DNA from: Bacteroidota bacterium
Lineage (GTDB): Bacteria > Bacteroidota > Bacteroidia > J057 > JADKCL01
Direction: 5' to 3'
DNA: 64,000 bases
Assembly (NCBI GenBank): GCA_016718825.1
Contig: JADKCL010000024.1
Location: 1-64,000 of the forward strand
The position numbers and the translations under genes were made by a program. Numbering within the stretch: the stretch's first letter is position 1; each line of letters begins with the position of its first letter. Of the stretch, positions 55,838 to 64,000 are shown in pieces. The notes beneath the pieces were generated by a model. That model was not told where the DNA came from. It was given only the letters and a program-made list of their open reading frames with translations, and did no database searches.

Positions 55838-56528
55838 GGAGAATTTGGAAGAATTGGCATTGCTGCAAGCAGCTTTGGCCCAAAAAGTAATCATCCCGGA
55901 TGCGGCAAATGATCTGCAACTGGAAACGGGCGATGCGATCTTTTCGCTCGATGTGCAATACGTGGGAGACACAGGATTCGTGGCCATTGACCATGCCGCA
56001 TGGCGTGGAAATGCTGTAGAGATTTACGCTGTAAATGAACCGGTTACAGAACCCTACATCCCTGGGTATTTTGCATTCCGCGAAGGCCCCGTGCTCAAGT
56101 CCGCCATCCAAAAGGCCATCGACTACGCCGGATTTGCGCCCAAACTGATCATCGTGGATGGGCATGGCATCGCACATCCGCGCAAGTTTGGCGTGGCCTG
56201 TTGGCTGGGCATCGAATTGGGAATTCCGACTTTGGGATGCGCCAAGGAAACGCTCGTGCAATACACCGGCGAACTCGATGAACCGGTCGGCAGCACCATT
56301 CCGGTGATTGTAGACAGCGAAACCGTCGGCTATGCAGTTCGCACAGCGCTGGGCGTCAAGCCCGTATTCGTGAGTCCCGGGCATCTTTTGAGTTTGAGTG
56401 CGAGTTTGCAGTTCGTGCTGGGGCTGGGAGGCGGATTTCGCGTCATTGAGCCGTTGCGAAGGGCGGATCAGGCATGCCGCGCCTACGCGAAGGGTGAGCA
56501 TGGGATCAGGATGACCTATTTGGATTGA
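55830..56528 (+). CDS. nfi: Endonuclease V
   Basis: 232 residues from ATG 55830; a further in-frame start at 55788 lies inside the upstream gene. Family motifs and catalytic residues are all present: SLDVQY (D41), EPYIPGYFAFREGP (Y76, E85) and IIVDGHGIAHPRKFG (D110, H116). Endonuclease V cuts next to deoxyinosine in DNA, and many members also cut inosine-containing RNA. The eight-base overlap with the RNA-processing fusion implies translational coupling and makes an RNA substrate worth considering. It could also be an ordinary DNA repair enzyme that happens to be co-transcribed. Confidence 0.93.
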   Translation: MTEENLEELALLQAALAQKVIIPDAANDLQLETGDAIFSLDVQYVGDTGFVAIDHAAWRGNAVEIYAVNEPVTEPYIPGYFAFREGPVLKSAIQKAIDYAGFAPKLIIVDGHGIAHPRKFGVACWLGIELGIPTLGCAKETLVQYTGELDEPVGSTIPVIVDSETVGYAVRTALGVKPVFVSPGHLLSLSASLQFVLGLGGGFRVIEPLRRADQACRAYAKGEHGIRMTYLD

Positions 56529-56542
56529 GCTCACTGATAATA

Positions 56543-56579
56543 GAAAATGGTCGGTTCTGATACAGAGCCGACCATTTTC
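56543..56579. terminator. Bidirectional terminator
   Basis: GAAAATGGTCGGTTCTG pairs with CAGAGCCGACCATTTTC around a three-base loop, between the convergent endonuclease V and Omp28-like genes. Confidence 0.88.
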
Positions 56580-56597
56580 ATTGTTCCATCTAACCAA

Positions 56598-58682
56598 TCA
56601 ATTCACGACGAGACGCTGTGTTTTCACGACATCACCCATCGTAACCTGAACGAAGTAAAGGCCTTTTGCAAAACCTTGTGTATTGATTTCCATTTGCTGA
56701 CCTCCGTTGAGGATTCCGTAGTTGCGCGTCGACAGCACACGTCCTTGCAGGTCTGAAATCACCACTGACACTTCTGCCTCCGTGGTCATATTCAGGCTCA
56801 ACCAAGCATTGGCTTCCGTTGGATTGGGGTACAACGAAACGAGTTGGTCAGGACCGCTGGGCTGCTGCACACCGACAATCGCAGTTCCGGGCACAAATCC
56901 GTTGGTCACAGCTTCGGTAATGGTCGTTTTGGAACCGTTGTCGATTTCGCCGCCATCGTCGATCAACATGCCGATGATCGAAATTTCATTCTCATCCCAA
57001 TCAGCAGGAAGCACAAAGGAGAAATTGAAGGTATGAATCGCTCCTGAGTTGACCGTACCGGTGAACTCTGGTGCGCCATAAAAATTGGGGCTCAATGCAC
57101 GTGCAACGTGGTTGTAGTTCATCTGCGCCGCTGGCACGGAGGCAGCAAGCGATTCAAAACCACCCATTGGGCCTGCCTGATTGTTGGCATAGGCATTGGC
57201 TTGGCTATATCCGCTCGTGGTTCCGGACACGCTGTCTTCGGTCAAAACACAAGCAACACGCCAGAATTCGTTGGCAGTTCCTGTGAAGGTGTAGGTGACC
57301 GACACATTCAGTGTCCGTGAATTGGCATCCCACGTGGCACCGTTGACCAGACTGGCCGTCGGGGCAGCCTGAACCTTGGTCAAAAAGTCTTGCTCGATGT
57401 CCAAAGGATCGATTTCGGTACCCCGTTCTACCAAAACGCCGGGATATCCACTCAAGAATCCACTAAAGGGGGTATCGTATTCGGCCAACTTCATCGGCTC
57501 ATTGTTTCCGTTGTGTACCGCAATACCTGCCCAAAATCCAGCGTAGGAATCGTGCATGTAGTCCATGAATACCGCACCGCGTGGGCACCATTGACACCAT
57601 GTGCCTGTCCCTTCTTCACCCACCACGATTTTGTTGGCCGCAGGAACCGCCGAAATCGTGACCGGACGCGTGCCGGTGTCATCCAACGGCTCAGCATCCT
57701 GACCTGCACCATTGACATTGGAAATGGTGACGGTCAAGTTGTTGGTGCCAGCAATCAAAGTTGCCGGTGTGGTGAAATTCACGATGCTTGTCGCCAACGA
57801 AGGAATATTCAGACCCGACACGTTTGCTGTTCCCGGGATGCCATTGTACAAATAGCCAATTTGAAAACTGGTAATGGGATCCACACCCAAGTTGCGAATC
57901 GTTGCGGAAATGTTCCTCGATTGACCGACCAAACCAACGATGGGACCTGGCGCCCGCGTCGCAGGATTCAACGAGCCGACCGCAAATACGCCGGCGTTCA
58001 CCGAAGGCAAAGTGTAAGGGGTGTGGGTGTACGAGACGTCATCGACCCAGAAGGTAGATTGTCCATTTCCGCCATTGGTGGTGGAATTGACGGGATAGAT
58101 GTCCAACGATGCAACTTGATTGACCGAGTTGGAAAATGTACCTTGGGAAACGTTGTCAATCGACAACTCCCAGACGTTGGTGTTGAGATTGATATCGAAT
58201 GCAACATTGAACCAAACCCCTGTGGGGTAGGTCGTTGTCAAATACGTTCCGTTGGTATTGGAAAGGATCAAGGTTCCGGTTTGGATAAAATGCGCCTCCA
58301 ATGCCCAAAGGTCACCGATCGTCGAATTCGCTTGAAAATTGAAATAGGCCCCTTTTCCAGTGGAGATCATCATGTCCATTTCGTAATGAAATTGACCTGT
58401 ATTGTATTGACCGCCAAAGGGCAAGACCAAATCTTGCGGGCCGCCCGTGGAAGCCGTTGCATTGAAATAAATCGATTGCGTACCGCTTGAGGCCTGCGTA
58501 TTCACCACTTGGGCATCTTCCGGACCGCCGGAAGTGCCACTCCAGGTGGTCCAATTTGGAGACGCTTGTGCGACATACGCGCCAAGGGTGTAGCTTTCGA
58601 AATCATCCGAAAATGTTGACTGGGCTTGAAGGCCCATTCCAAGCAAGGCAAGGCAAAACAGGGAGTAGATTTTCTTCATCAT
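56598..58682 (-). CDS. Omp28-like T9SS protein with CxxC thioredoxin-type motif
   Basis: 694 residues from the double methionine at 58682/58679; signal peptide KKIYSLFCLALLGMGLQAQ. Residues about 20-215 form a jelly-roll domain (TFSDDFESYTLGAYVAQASP, FWVDDVSYTHTP). A CARDB-like Ig region follows, then an Omp28-type domain starting VVGEEGTGTWCQWCPRGAVF, whose CQWC matches the thioredoxin-like CxxC of the family. The C-terminus is a T9SS type A sorting domain (SLYPNPTEANAWLSLNMTT, VVISDLQGRVLS, GFAKGLYFVQVTMGDVVKTQRLVVN). Exported and surface-attached; substrate unknown. Confidence 0.9.
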   Translation of the reverse strand: MMKKIYSLFCLALLGMGLQAQSTFSDDFESYTLGAYVAQASPNWTTWSGTSGGPEDAQVVNTQASSGTQSIYFNATASTGGPQDLVLPFGGQYNTGQFHYEMDMMISTGKGAYFNFQANSTIGDLWALEAHFIQTGTLILSNTNGTYLTTTYPTGVWFNVAFDINLNTNVWELSIDNVSQGTFSNSVNQVASLDIYPVNSTTNGGNGQSTFWVDDVSYTHTPYTLPSVNAGVFAVGSLNPATRAPGPIVGLVGQSRNISATIRNLGVDPITSFQIGYLYNGIPGTANVSGLNIPSLATSIVNFTTPATLIAGTNNLTVTISNVNGAGQDAEPLDDTGTRPVTISAVPAANKIVVGEEGTGTWCQWCPRGAVFMDYMHDSYAGFWAGIAVHNGNNEPMKLAEYDTPFSGFLSGYPGVLVERGTEIDPLDIEQDFLTKVQAAPTASLVNGATWDANSRTLNVSVTYTFTGTANEFWRVACVLTEDSVSGTTSGYSQANAYANNQAGPMGGFESLAASVPAAQMNYNHVARALSPNFYGAPEFTGTVNSGAIHTFNFSFVLPADWDENEISIIGMLIDDGGEIDNGSKTTITEAVTNGFVPGTAIVGVQQPSGPDQLVSLYPNPTEANAWLSLNMTTEAEVSVVISDLQGRVLSTRNYGILNGGQQMEINTQGFAKGLYFVQVTMGDVVKTQRLVVN

Positions 58683-58903
58683 TAAATCGAATTGTTCTAA
58701 AAATTGACCATGAAATGAAAAGCAAGTTAGTCAATTGTCAGGAGTTAACATAGCCCTTCCATCGCGAATCTGACTCAAGTCGAACAAATCGGGCAGAAAG
58801 TCATCGTGCTGATTTCAAACGACATTCCGTGAGTTTGACGTCTTTACACGTTGTTTCAACGCGGCGTTTTCAGTTATTTGCATCCATCTAAATTCCGGCA
58901 AAA

Positions 58904-61900
58904 ATGAGACTTCATCGACTTTTATTCCTCGGTTTGTTGACCATGGCTGGCTACTGTTTGCATGGGCAATCCATTCAGCGGCCGTCTGAGGCTTACCTTG
59001 ACAACGCACCTGCCTGGGTTCAAGCTATGTATGCCCCAACACCCAACGTTTGGGAGGTCGATCGGCTCTACCGAGATTATTACCGTCAGCATCCTTTTGT
59101 CAAGAATTTTGATACCCAAAATTACAAACGCTGGCGCCGCAGCATTCTGGATCAAATCGATGAAAACGGCTTTTTGAAAGTTTATTCTGCCAATGAAACC
59201 GAACAAATGCAGGCGGCCTACCTTGAAAAACGGTCCTCCCTTGGCAGCAAAGTCGCAGGCGGCGGATGGTCGGTCGTGGGTCCACTCGAGGTCAAAAACA
59301 ACAATGGAACCGCATTCGCAGAGCAAACCAATACCTATTCCATCGCAAAGTCGGCCTCGAATCCACTGGTAATGTATTGTGGAACAGAGCCCGGCGAAGT
59401 TTACAAAAGCACCGACGGCGGCAACAATTGGTTTCCTACGAGCCAAACGTCGCAAATTACAAGTGGGGTGCTTTCCTTGGAAATCGACCCTTTTGATCCG
59501 GACAAAGTGTTCGCAGGCACATATAACAAGCTGTTTGTGAGCTACAACGGCGGCGCCACATGGTTTCAAGTGTCGGGGATGGGCAATGTGGAAGTGAATG
59601 AAATTCGCATCCATCCGCTGAACCGGAACCTTGTTTTTGCCTGTACCCAACAAGGACTGTACCGCAGCACGGATGCAGGGACAAGCTTCACGCAATTGTA
59701 TCCACAGAAGACCTATGACATGAAATGGCATCCGACCAATCTCGCGAAGGCCTACATGATCAAAAACAACCCTGCGCTGATCCAACAAGAGTTTTTCACG
59801 AGCAACGATACCGGGGCAACCTGGCAATTACAGAGCAATGGCTGGTACAGCAGCAGCGACCCGGCGCGTATTGATTATGGTGCACGGCTTGCCGTTACTC
59901 CCGCAGCACCCGATCGTGTGTATGCCTATTTGATCGGCGATTCCAAGCCCAATGATGTCGGATTCATCGGTTTGTACCGCAGCGACGACGCCGGATTGAC
60001 TTGGACCTTGCCCAATGGACCGGTAGGTGGCCCCTACACCCCTACCCATAAAAACCTTGCCCGCGGCACGGATACTTGGCAATACCATCAAGGTTTCTAC
60101 AATTGTGCGTTGATGGCATCGACAACAAATGCAGACTCGATTTTGGTAGGCGGCCTGAACCTCTATCGCTCCGACGACGGCGGTTTTACCTTCAGTTCGG
60201 TTTCTGGCTACGTCGGCGGACCGCTTGACATGCACGTTGACAATCAGGACTTTCGCGCATTTGGAAATGACTATTGGATCACGACCGATGGCGGCATTTA
60301 CCATGGATCAGACTTTTTTGCTACGCAGCCAACGGTGCAGATGAAAGGCGTTCACGGAGCAGAGTATTGGGGATTTGGGCAAGGTTGGAATGAGGATGTC
60401 GTTGTCGGTGGCATGTACCACAATGGCAACAATGCTCATCATGAAAACTATCCAAACGGTGATTTTTTGGCTTTAGGCGGTGGCGAGGCTGCGACCGGCT
60501 ACGTCAATCCCGGCATCAACCGCAAGACCTACTTCAGCGACATTGGCGGAAGGTTGATTCCGCTGTCGATCACGGGCACGATTACAGGTGTACCCTTTGG
60601 CCTTTCGCCCAATGAAACCTATTTCTCTGCGGAATCCAGCGAATTGGAATTTCATCCGAATTGCTACAATATCGCTTATTTGGGCCGCGACCATAAACTC
60701 TGGAAGACCGTGGATGGCGGCGGCGCATTTACATTGGTGGATTCGTTTGGGACGGATCCGAATTCGCAGGTAAAGTACATCGAAATCTCCCGTAGCAATC
60801 CGGAGGTGATGTACCTTTCGCAGCAACCCGCATCCGGCAGCCAAGGCAAAATCTGGAAAACAACCGATGGCGGATTGACTTGGGCCCAAATCGGAACACC
60901 ATCGGGCACCAACCGCCGCAAAATCCTGCTCGCTTTGGACCCCGAAGACGAAAACAAGCTATTCGCAGCATTCCCGGATGGCGGAAACGGCCTGAAGATC
61001 TATTTTACCACCAACAGTGGCACCAGCTGGACAAACCTGACAACCTCGGCGTTGGACGGAGAATCCGTCCACAGCATTGTGCTCACCGGCGGCACAGCCA
61101 ATGGCATCTACTTCTGCACCAACAAAACCGTTTATTACCGCGACGACAATACAGGCAACTGGCTGCCTTTCAACCTCGATTTGCCGCTCTACATTTCCAC
61201 GAACATCGCCCGCCCCTTCTACCGTGACGGCAAAATCAGAATCGCTTCCTACGGCAAAGGCATTTGGGAAAGCGAATTCCATACCCAACCCACGCGTCCG
61301 ATTTGCACGCCTATGGCCAATGCCTTGACGGCGATTTGCAGTGCCGACACCTTCTTTTTTGAAGACTATTCGATGCTGAATCATACGAATGCGACCTGGG
61401 CATGGACCTTTCAAGGCGGAACGCCGGCAACGTCGTCCCAACGCAATCCCGCCGTCACTTTTAATGGGATAGGTGCGCATCTTGTCACACTTGTTGTCAC
61501 CGATGGCAACGGACAAAGCGATACTGACACCATGACGGTGACGCTCACGGGCGTGACTGCGACGAGCATTTCTACGGATTTTGAGAGCAATTTTCCGCCG
61601 GCAGGATATACGACAAGTGCAAGCGGCAACCTGACTTGGGCCCAAGCATCGGGCACGGGTGGATATGGGAATTCGCCAACCAGCTCTAAATGTGACAATT
61701 ACAATGTAGATGGTGGCGGCACTTATGCCGACATGCGCGCCTACGTGAACCTGAGCAGCATCCAAAATGCGCAAGTCGTGTTTGATGTTGCCTATGCAGA
61801 ATACGGCGGGCAATACACCGACACCTTGGAAGTGCTGGTTTCGAGCGATTGCGGCGTGACGCTCAACCAATTGTACCGTAAAGGTGGACAGACACTTGCA

Positions 61901-62347
61901 ACCGCGCCCAACCTTACTTCTGGCGAATTTGTCCCGAATTCGACACAATGGCGCACGGATACCGTCGATTTGAGCGCCTACCAAGGATTTGGCGAGGTTG
62001 TCGTCGTATTCAGGAGCATTGGCCACTTTGGTCAGACGATGTATATCGACAACATCAACGTCGCCGGATTGGTCGGCGTCCATGCGCCCTTATCTGCAGA
62101 TTACGCACAATTGGCGCCGAATCCTGTGCTTGCCGGGGAATCGGTGGTTTTGCGTAGCAACCGCACAGAGACGTTCCAAGTGCGGATTTATGACTTACAG
62201 GGGAAAGTGCTCGCTCAGGAATGGATGCAGCAGAATGGGCGTCTTGATCTGGGCAAACTGGGTTTGGCGGCTGGAAACTACTATTATATGATCAGTGGTT
62301 CGACGTTGATGGAGCGCGGGAAGTTGACGGTGCTGAAGGGGCGCTGA
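58904..62347 (+). CDS. T9SS-exported BNR/sortilin-type beta-propeller protein
   Basis: 1,147 residues with a signal peptide (LLFLGLLTMAGYCLHGQ). An N-terminal helical part (about 25-110; RQHPFVKNFDTQNYKRWRR) precedes a large propeller with many BNR/Asp-box motifs (STDGGNNW, SYNGGATW, STDAGTSF, SDDAGLTW, TTDGGLTW, TTNSGTSW), as in VPS10/sialidase-like folds. The sialidase active-site arginines are not evident. A PKD domain (about 815-880; FFFEDYSMLNHTNATWAWTF), a jelly-roll choice-of-anchor-J domain (about 890-1060) and a T9SS sorting domain (LAPNPVLAGESVVLRSN, VRIYDLQGKVLAQ, LAAGNYYYMISG) follow. Likely surface binding rather than glycosidase; that is inference. Confidence 0.9.
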   Translation: MRLHRLLFLGLLTMAGYCLHGQSIQRPSEAYLDNAPAWVQAMYAPTPNVWEVDRLYRDYYRQHPFVKNFDTQNYKRWRRSILDQIDENGFLKVYSANETEQMQAAYLEKRSSLGSKVAGGGWSVVGPLEVKNNNGTAFAEQTNTYSIAKSASNPLVMYCGTEPGEVYKSTDGGNNWFPTSQTSQITSGVLSLEIDPFDPDKVFAGTYNKLFVSYNGGATWFQVSGMGNVEVNEIRIHPLNRNLVFACTQQGLYRSTDAGTSFTQLYPQKTYDMKWHPTNLAKAYMIKNNPALIQQEFFTSNDTGATWQLQSNGWYSSSDPARIDYGARLAVTPAAPDRVYAYLIGDSKPNDVGFIGLYRSDDAGLTWTLPNGPVGGPYTPTHKNLARGTDTWQYHQGFYNCALMASTTNADSILVGGLNLYRSDDGGFTFSSVSGYVGGPLDMHVDNQDFRAFGNDYWITTDGGIYHGSDFFATQPTVQMKGVHGAEYWGFGQGWNEDVVVGGMYHNGNNAHHENYPNGDFLALGGGEAATGYVNPGINRKTYFSDIGGRLIPLSITGTITGVPFGLSPNETYFSAESSELEFHPNCYNIAYLGRDHKLWKTVDGGGAFTLVDSFGTDPNSQVKYIEISRSNPEVMYLSQQPASGSQGKIWKTTDGGLTWAQIGTPSGTNRRKILLALDPEDENKLFAAFPDGGNGLKIYFTTNSGTSWTNLTTSALDGESVHSIVLTGGTANGIYFCTNKTVYYRDDNTGNWLPFNLDLPLYISTNIARPFYRDGKIRIASYGKGIWESEFHTQPTRPICTPMANALTAICSADTFFFEDYSMLNHTNATWAWTFQGGTPATSSQRNPAVTFNGIGAHLVTLVVTDGNGQSDTDTMTVTLTGVTATSISTDFESNFPPAGYTTSASGNLTWAQASGTGGYGNSPTSSKCDNYNVDGGGTYADMRAYVNLSSIQNAQVVFDVAYAEYGGQYTDTLEVLVSSDCGVTLNQLYRKGGQTLATAPNLTSGEFVPNSTQWRTDTVDLSAYQGFGEVVVVFRSIGHFGQTMYIDNINVAGLVGVHAPLSADYAQLAPNPVLAGESVVLRSNRTETFQVRIYDLQGKVLAQEWMQQNGRLDLGKLGLAAGNYYYMISGSTLMERGKLTVLKGR

Positions 62348-62365
62348 TTCAGTGTGAGTGCGAAA

Positions 62366-62419
62366 TTTTAGCGAAGGGGGCGCTCACAACGTGTGGTGTG
62401 AGCGCCCCCTTCGCTAAAA
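62366..62419. terminator. Rho-independent terminator
   Basis: Perfect arms starting TTTTAGCGAAGGGGGCGCTC and ending GAGCGCCCCCTTCGCTAAAA, 19 bases past the stop of the BNR gene. Confidence 0.9.
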
Positions 62420-62502
62420 GCCGCGCTATTCACCGAATGTGGATGAAAGTCATTGGCATTCTGCAATACTGCGCCTAGCTTCGTCCAAAATTTGAATAAG
62501 TT

Positions 62503-62973
62503 ATGAGCAACTACAAGACAATTGATGGCATCCGCTACGAAAAGGAGTTGTTGGATACCGCAGAAGCCCTGACAGCCGGAGCCGGCGACGGCCGCATCTC
62601 CTTTGAAGATGCGAAGGCTTTGTTGGAAAGCGCCATGGACGGTGGCCGCATTACCCGCACCGAGCGCCGCACCCTGCATTACATCTTCGAAAATCACAAA
62701 GTGACCGAAAAGGCACAGACATGGATGGCCGAACAGCTGTTTCACGTCGTCGAAAATGTTCATTATGACGGCGTATTGATCGATGCAGCCAAGTTGGCCG
62801 TCGAAGGCCGTGGCGACGGTCGCGTTTCGATGGACGATGCTGAACTGATCTGGAGAATGGTCGAATCAGACGGAAAAGTCACCAACATCGAGCGCCGCAC
62901 ATTGGGCTACATCTTGGAGAATTTCAAATGCACCGAACCCGCAGCAGCTTTCCTGCAAGGTAAACTCGGATGA
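62503..62973 (+). CDS. Small protein with two tandem EF-hand/TerB-like repeats
   Basis: 156 residues built from two related halves (about 16-78 and 91-153). Each has GDGR(I/V)S then DA, a Leu-rich helix, DG(G/K)(I/V)T, ERRTL and Y(I)xENxK. The DGRIS and DGRVS pieces resemble half of an EF-hand loop, but the full calcium-binding pattern is missing; the helical layout also recalls TerB-like proteins. No signal peptide, so cytosolic. It stands alone between the BNR gene terminator and a convergent membrane protein gene. Function unknown. Confidence 0.75.
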   Translation: MSNYKTIDGIRYEKELLDTAEALTAGAGDGRISFEDAKALLESAMDGGRITRTERRTLHYIFENHKVTEKAQTWMAEQLFHVVENVHYDGVLIDAAKLAVEGRGDGRVSMDDAELIWRMVESDGKVTNIERRTLGYILENFKCTEPAAAFLQGKLG

Positions 62974-63060
62974 TTTGAAACTCAGGTTTGCGTTCAAGGA
63001 AACAGTTCGGGGGATTCTTCTTCGAACTGTTTCTTTGCAATCATACGCCAACGACAGGGA

Positions 63061-64000
63061 TCATCCTTCCCAGAAGTCGACCTCAAGGTTGTCAAACTCT
63101 CCGCCACCGCCGTCGGGTGACCAGAAATAGACTTTCACCTGATCATCAGGCCCTTTGATTTCGGGAATGATCACTTGGAAACTGTCTTCAAACCAGACTC
63201 CGGCACCATGGCTTTGCTGCAATTCGAAGCCAATCCAATTGTAGGTTTCTCCAGCATGCTCCATGACAAAAACCGCAACGACTTTCTTGCCTTCATCCAA
63301 CAGCTTGCCACGTACTTTTACTTCGGCAGCTGAGAATCGGCCTTGGTGAATATCAGCAGCTTTCCAAGCCAAAGACGCACTGAACTCATGACCAGGGCCG
63401 ACAAAGGTTCCCTTATTTGTGGGATGCGCCGAATCCGGCAAAGCCTTGTAGCGATCTGCCTCGCTTGCAGTTTTCACGACTTCAAAATCCTCTACGAAAT
63501 GCCCTCCCGGTGTCGGTTTGCAAGGCGGATTCTGGAACTGATACACCTTGATGCCAGGAAATGCCCCCCTTCGACCGATGCAATACCTACCTTTCAAATG
63601 ATTGAAAACCAAACCCTTCGGATCCACCAACTCGTCATGTGAAAGGACCAGAATGATATTGGAAACCAAACTGTCGTCAATCACGGGTAGCAATGCCGTG
63701 TCTTGCCCAAAGTGGATGTTGTCGTTGTTAAAGAGGGCGGTGGTTTGGTTGTGTTCCTTGAAGTATTCGCGGTTGTAATAATAGCTGAAGGTGACATAGT
63801 GGTAATGGGCCATCACCATCATAGCGGTTTTGTCGTTTTCCATGTCCTTGACCAAAGCCACGGCATCCCGCCAATTCTCCAACTTCTGCGGATTCAGGTT
63901 GAGCAAGGCAATCGCTGCTCCCAATTGCGTACCCACAAGGGCATATTGAAAGATTCTGGGCAGCGGGAGAAATGAAATCAAGGCCCCCAAAAGCAAAAAT
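63061..64000 (-). CDS. C-terminal part of a membrane protein, probably a GT39-like glycosyltransferase (runs off window)
   Basis: Ends at TGA 63061 and stays open to the right edge; the methionine near 63996 is probably internal. The start of the visible part is hydrophobic (LLGALISFLPLPRIFQYALV, GTQLGAAIALLNL). A periplasmic-looking region follows (WRDAVALVKDMENDKTAMMV, HYHYVTFSYYYNREYFKEHN) of the kind found at the end of polytopic ArnT/PMT-type glycosyltransferases. The last 150 residues (FVGPGHEFSASLAWKAADIH, YNWIGFELQQSHGAGVWFED) form a beta-sandwich-like tail. The assignment rests on layout rather than a catalytic motif, which would lie outside the window. Confidence 0.5.
   Translation of the reverse strand, partial: FLLLGALISFLPLPRIFQYALVGTQLGAAIALLNLNPQKLENWRDAVALVKDMENDKTAMMVMAHYHYVTFSYYYNREYFKEHNQTTALFNNDNIHFGQDTALLPVIDDSLVSNIILVLSHDELVDPKGLVFNHLKGRYCIGRRGAFPGIKVYQFQNPPCKPTPGGHFVEDFEVVKTASEADRYKALPDSAHPTNKGTFVGPGHEFSASLAWKAADIHQGRFSAAEVKVRGKLLDEGKKVVAVFVMEHAGETYNWIGFELQQSHGAGVWFEDSFQVIIPEIKGPDDQVKVYFWSPDGGGGEFDNLEVDFWEG

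Noticed and set aside
60959..62083. Minus-strand open frame (374 codons) opposite the BNR protein
   Set aside because: Antisense of a gene with clear Asp-box, PKD and T9SS motifs.

Overview
The window looks like a chromosomal segment of a member of the Bacteroidota, possibly a Saprospiria- or Chitinophagia-like lineage (the family is uncertain). The reasons are several secreted proteins built from SprB repeats, HYR domains and Ig/PKD-like domains, type IX secretion (T9SS) C-terminal sorting domains, signal peptides ending in AQ/SQ, starts with little Shine-Dalgarno signal, and a cobalamin riboswitch with a B12 box of the Bacteroidota type. No rRNA, tRNA, CRISPR array or complete insertion sequence was recognised.

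Layout. 1-16 kb (minus strand): a giant mosaic surface protein (adhesin A) whose C-terminal half is an array of about 249-bp SprB repeats running off the left edge. It carries about nine frame lesions, all in the repetitive half. A small secreted protein gene lies directly upstream, then another small secreted protein. 16.7-22.3 kb (plus): a secreted protein with a basic tail, a faint cobalamin-riboswitch-like element, and a seven-bladed SBBP beta-propeller/HYR T9SS protein. 22.5-23.0 kb: a 59-bp tandem repeat. 23.0-34.4 kb (minus): adhesin B, a paralogue of A with three frame lesions and a complete T9SS tail, again with a small membrane-anchored protein directly upstream.

35-39 kb: a lipoprotein, a clear cobalamin riboswitch, a T9SS-tailed beta-propeller under it (a plausible BtuG-like B12-capture protein, with a frameshift in its signal peptide), and an APC-family amino-acid permease. 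39.3-43.1 kb: a type IV McrB/McrC restriction pair in which mcrB is interrupted. 43.4-46.1 kb: an overlapping DUF1800/DUF1501 pair. 46.1-47.2 kb: a broken Uma2 nuclease gene and a small secreted protein.

47.5-56.5 kb (plus) is the most unusual part. It holds a putative HTH regulator with two operator-like palindromes at its start codon, a large MoxR-like AAA+ ATPase with an ankyrin-repeat partner, and a 991-residue fusion of MJ1316 (DUF504), EEP nuclease, 2H phosphoesterase and poly(A)-polymerase-type nucleotidyltransferase that overlaps endonuclease V. The last two look like a self-contained RNA end-processing/repair operon. 56.6-64 kb: an Omp28-like T9SS protein, a BNR/sortilin-type propeller T9SS protein, a small duplicated-domain protein, and the end of a membrane protein, probably a glycosyltransferase, running off the right edge.

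Frame lesions cluster in repetitive genes, but also occur in mcrB, Uma2 and the riboswitch-controlled gene. Sequencing or assembly error and true decay cannot be told apart from the sequence alone.
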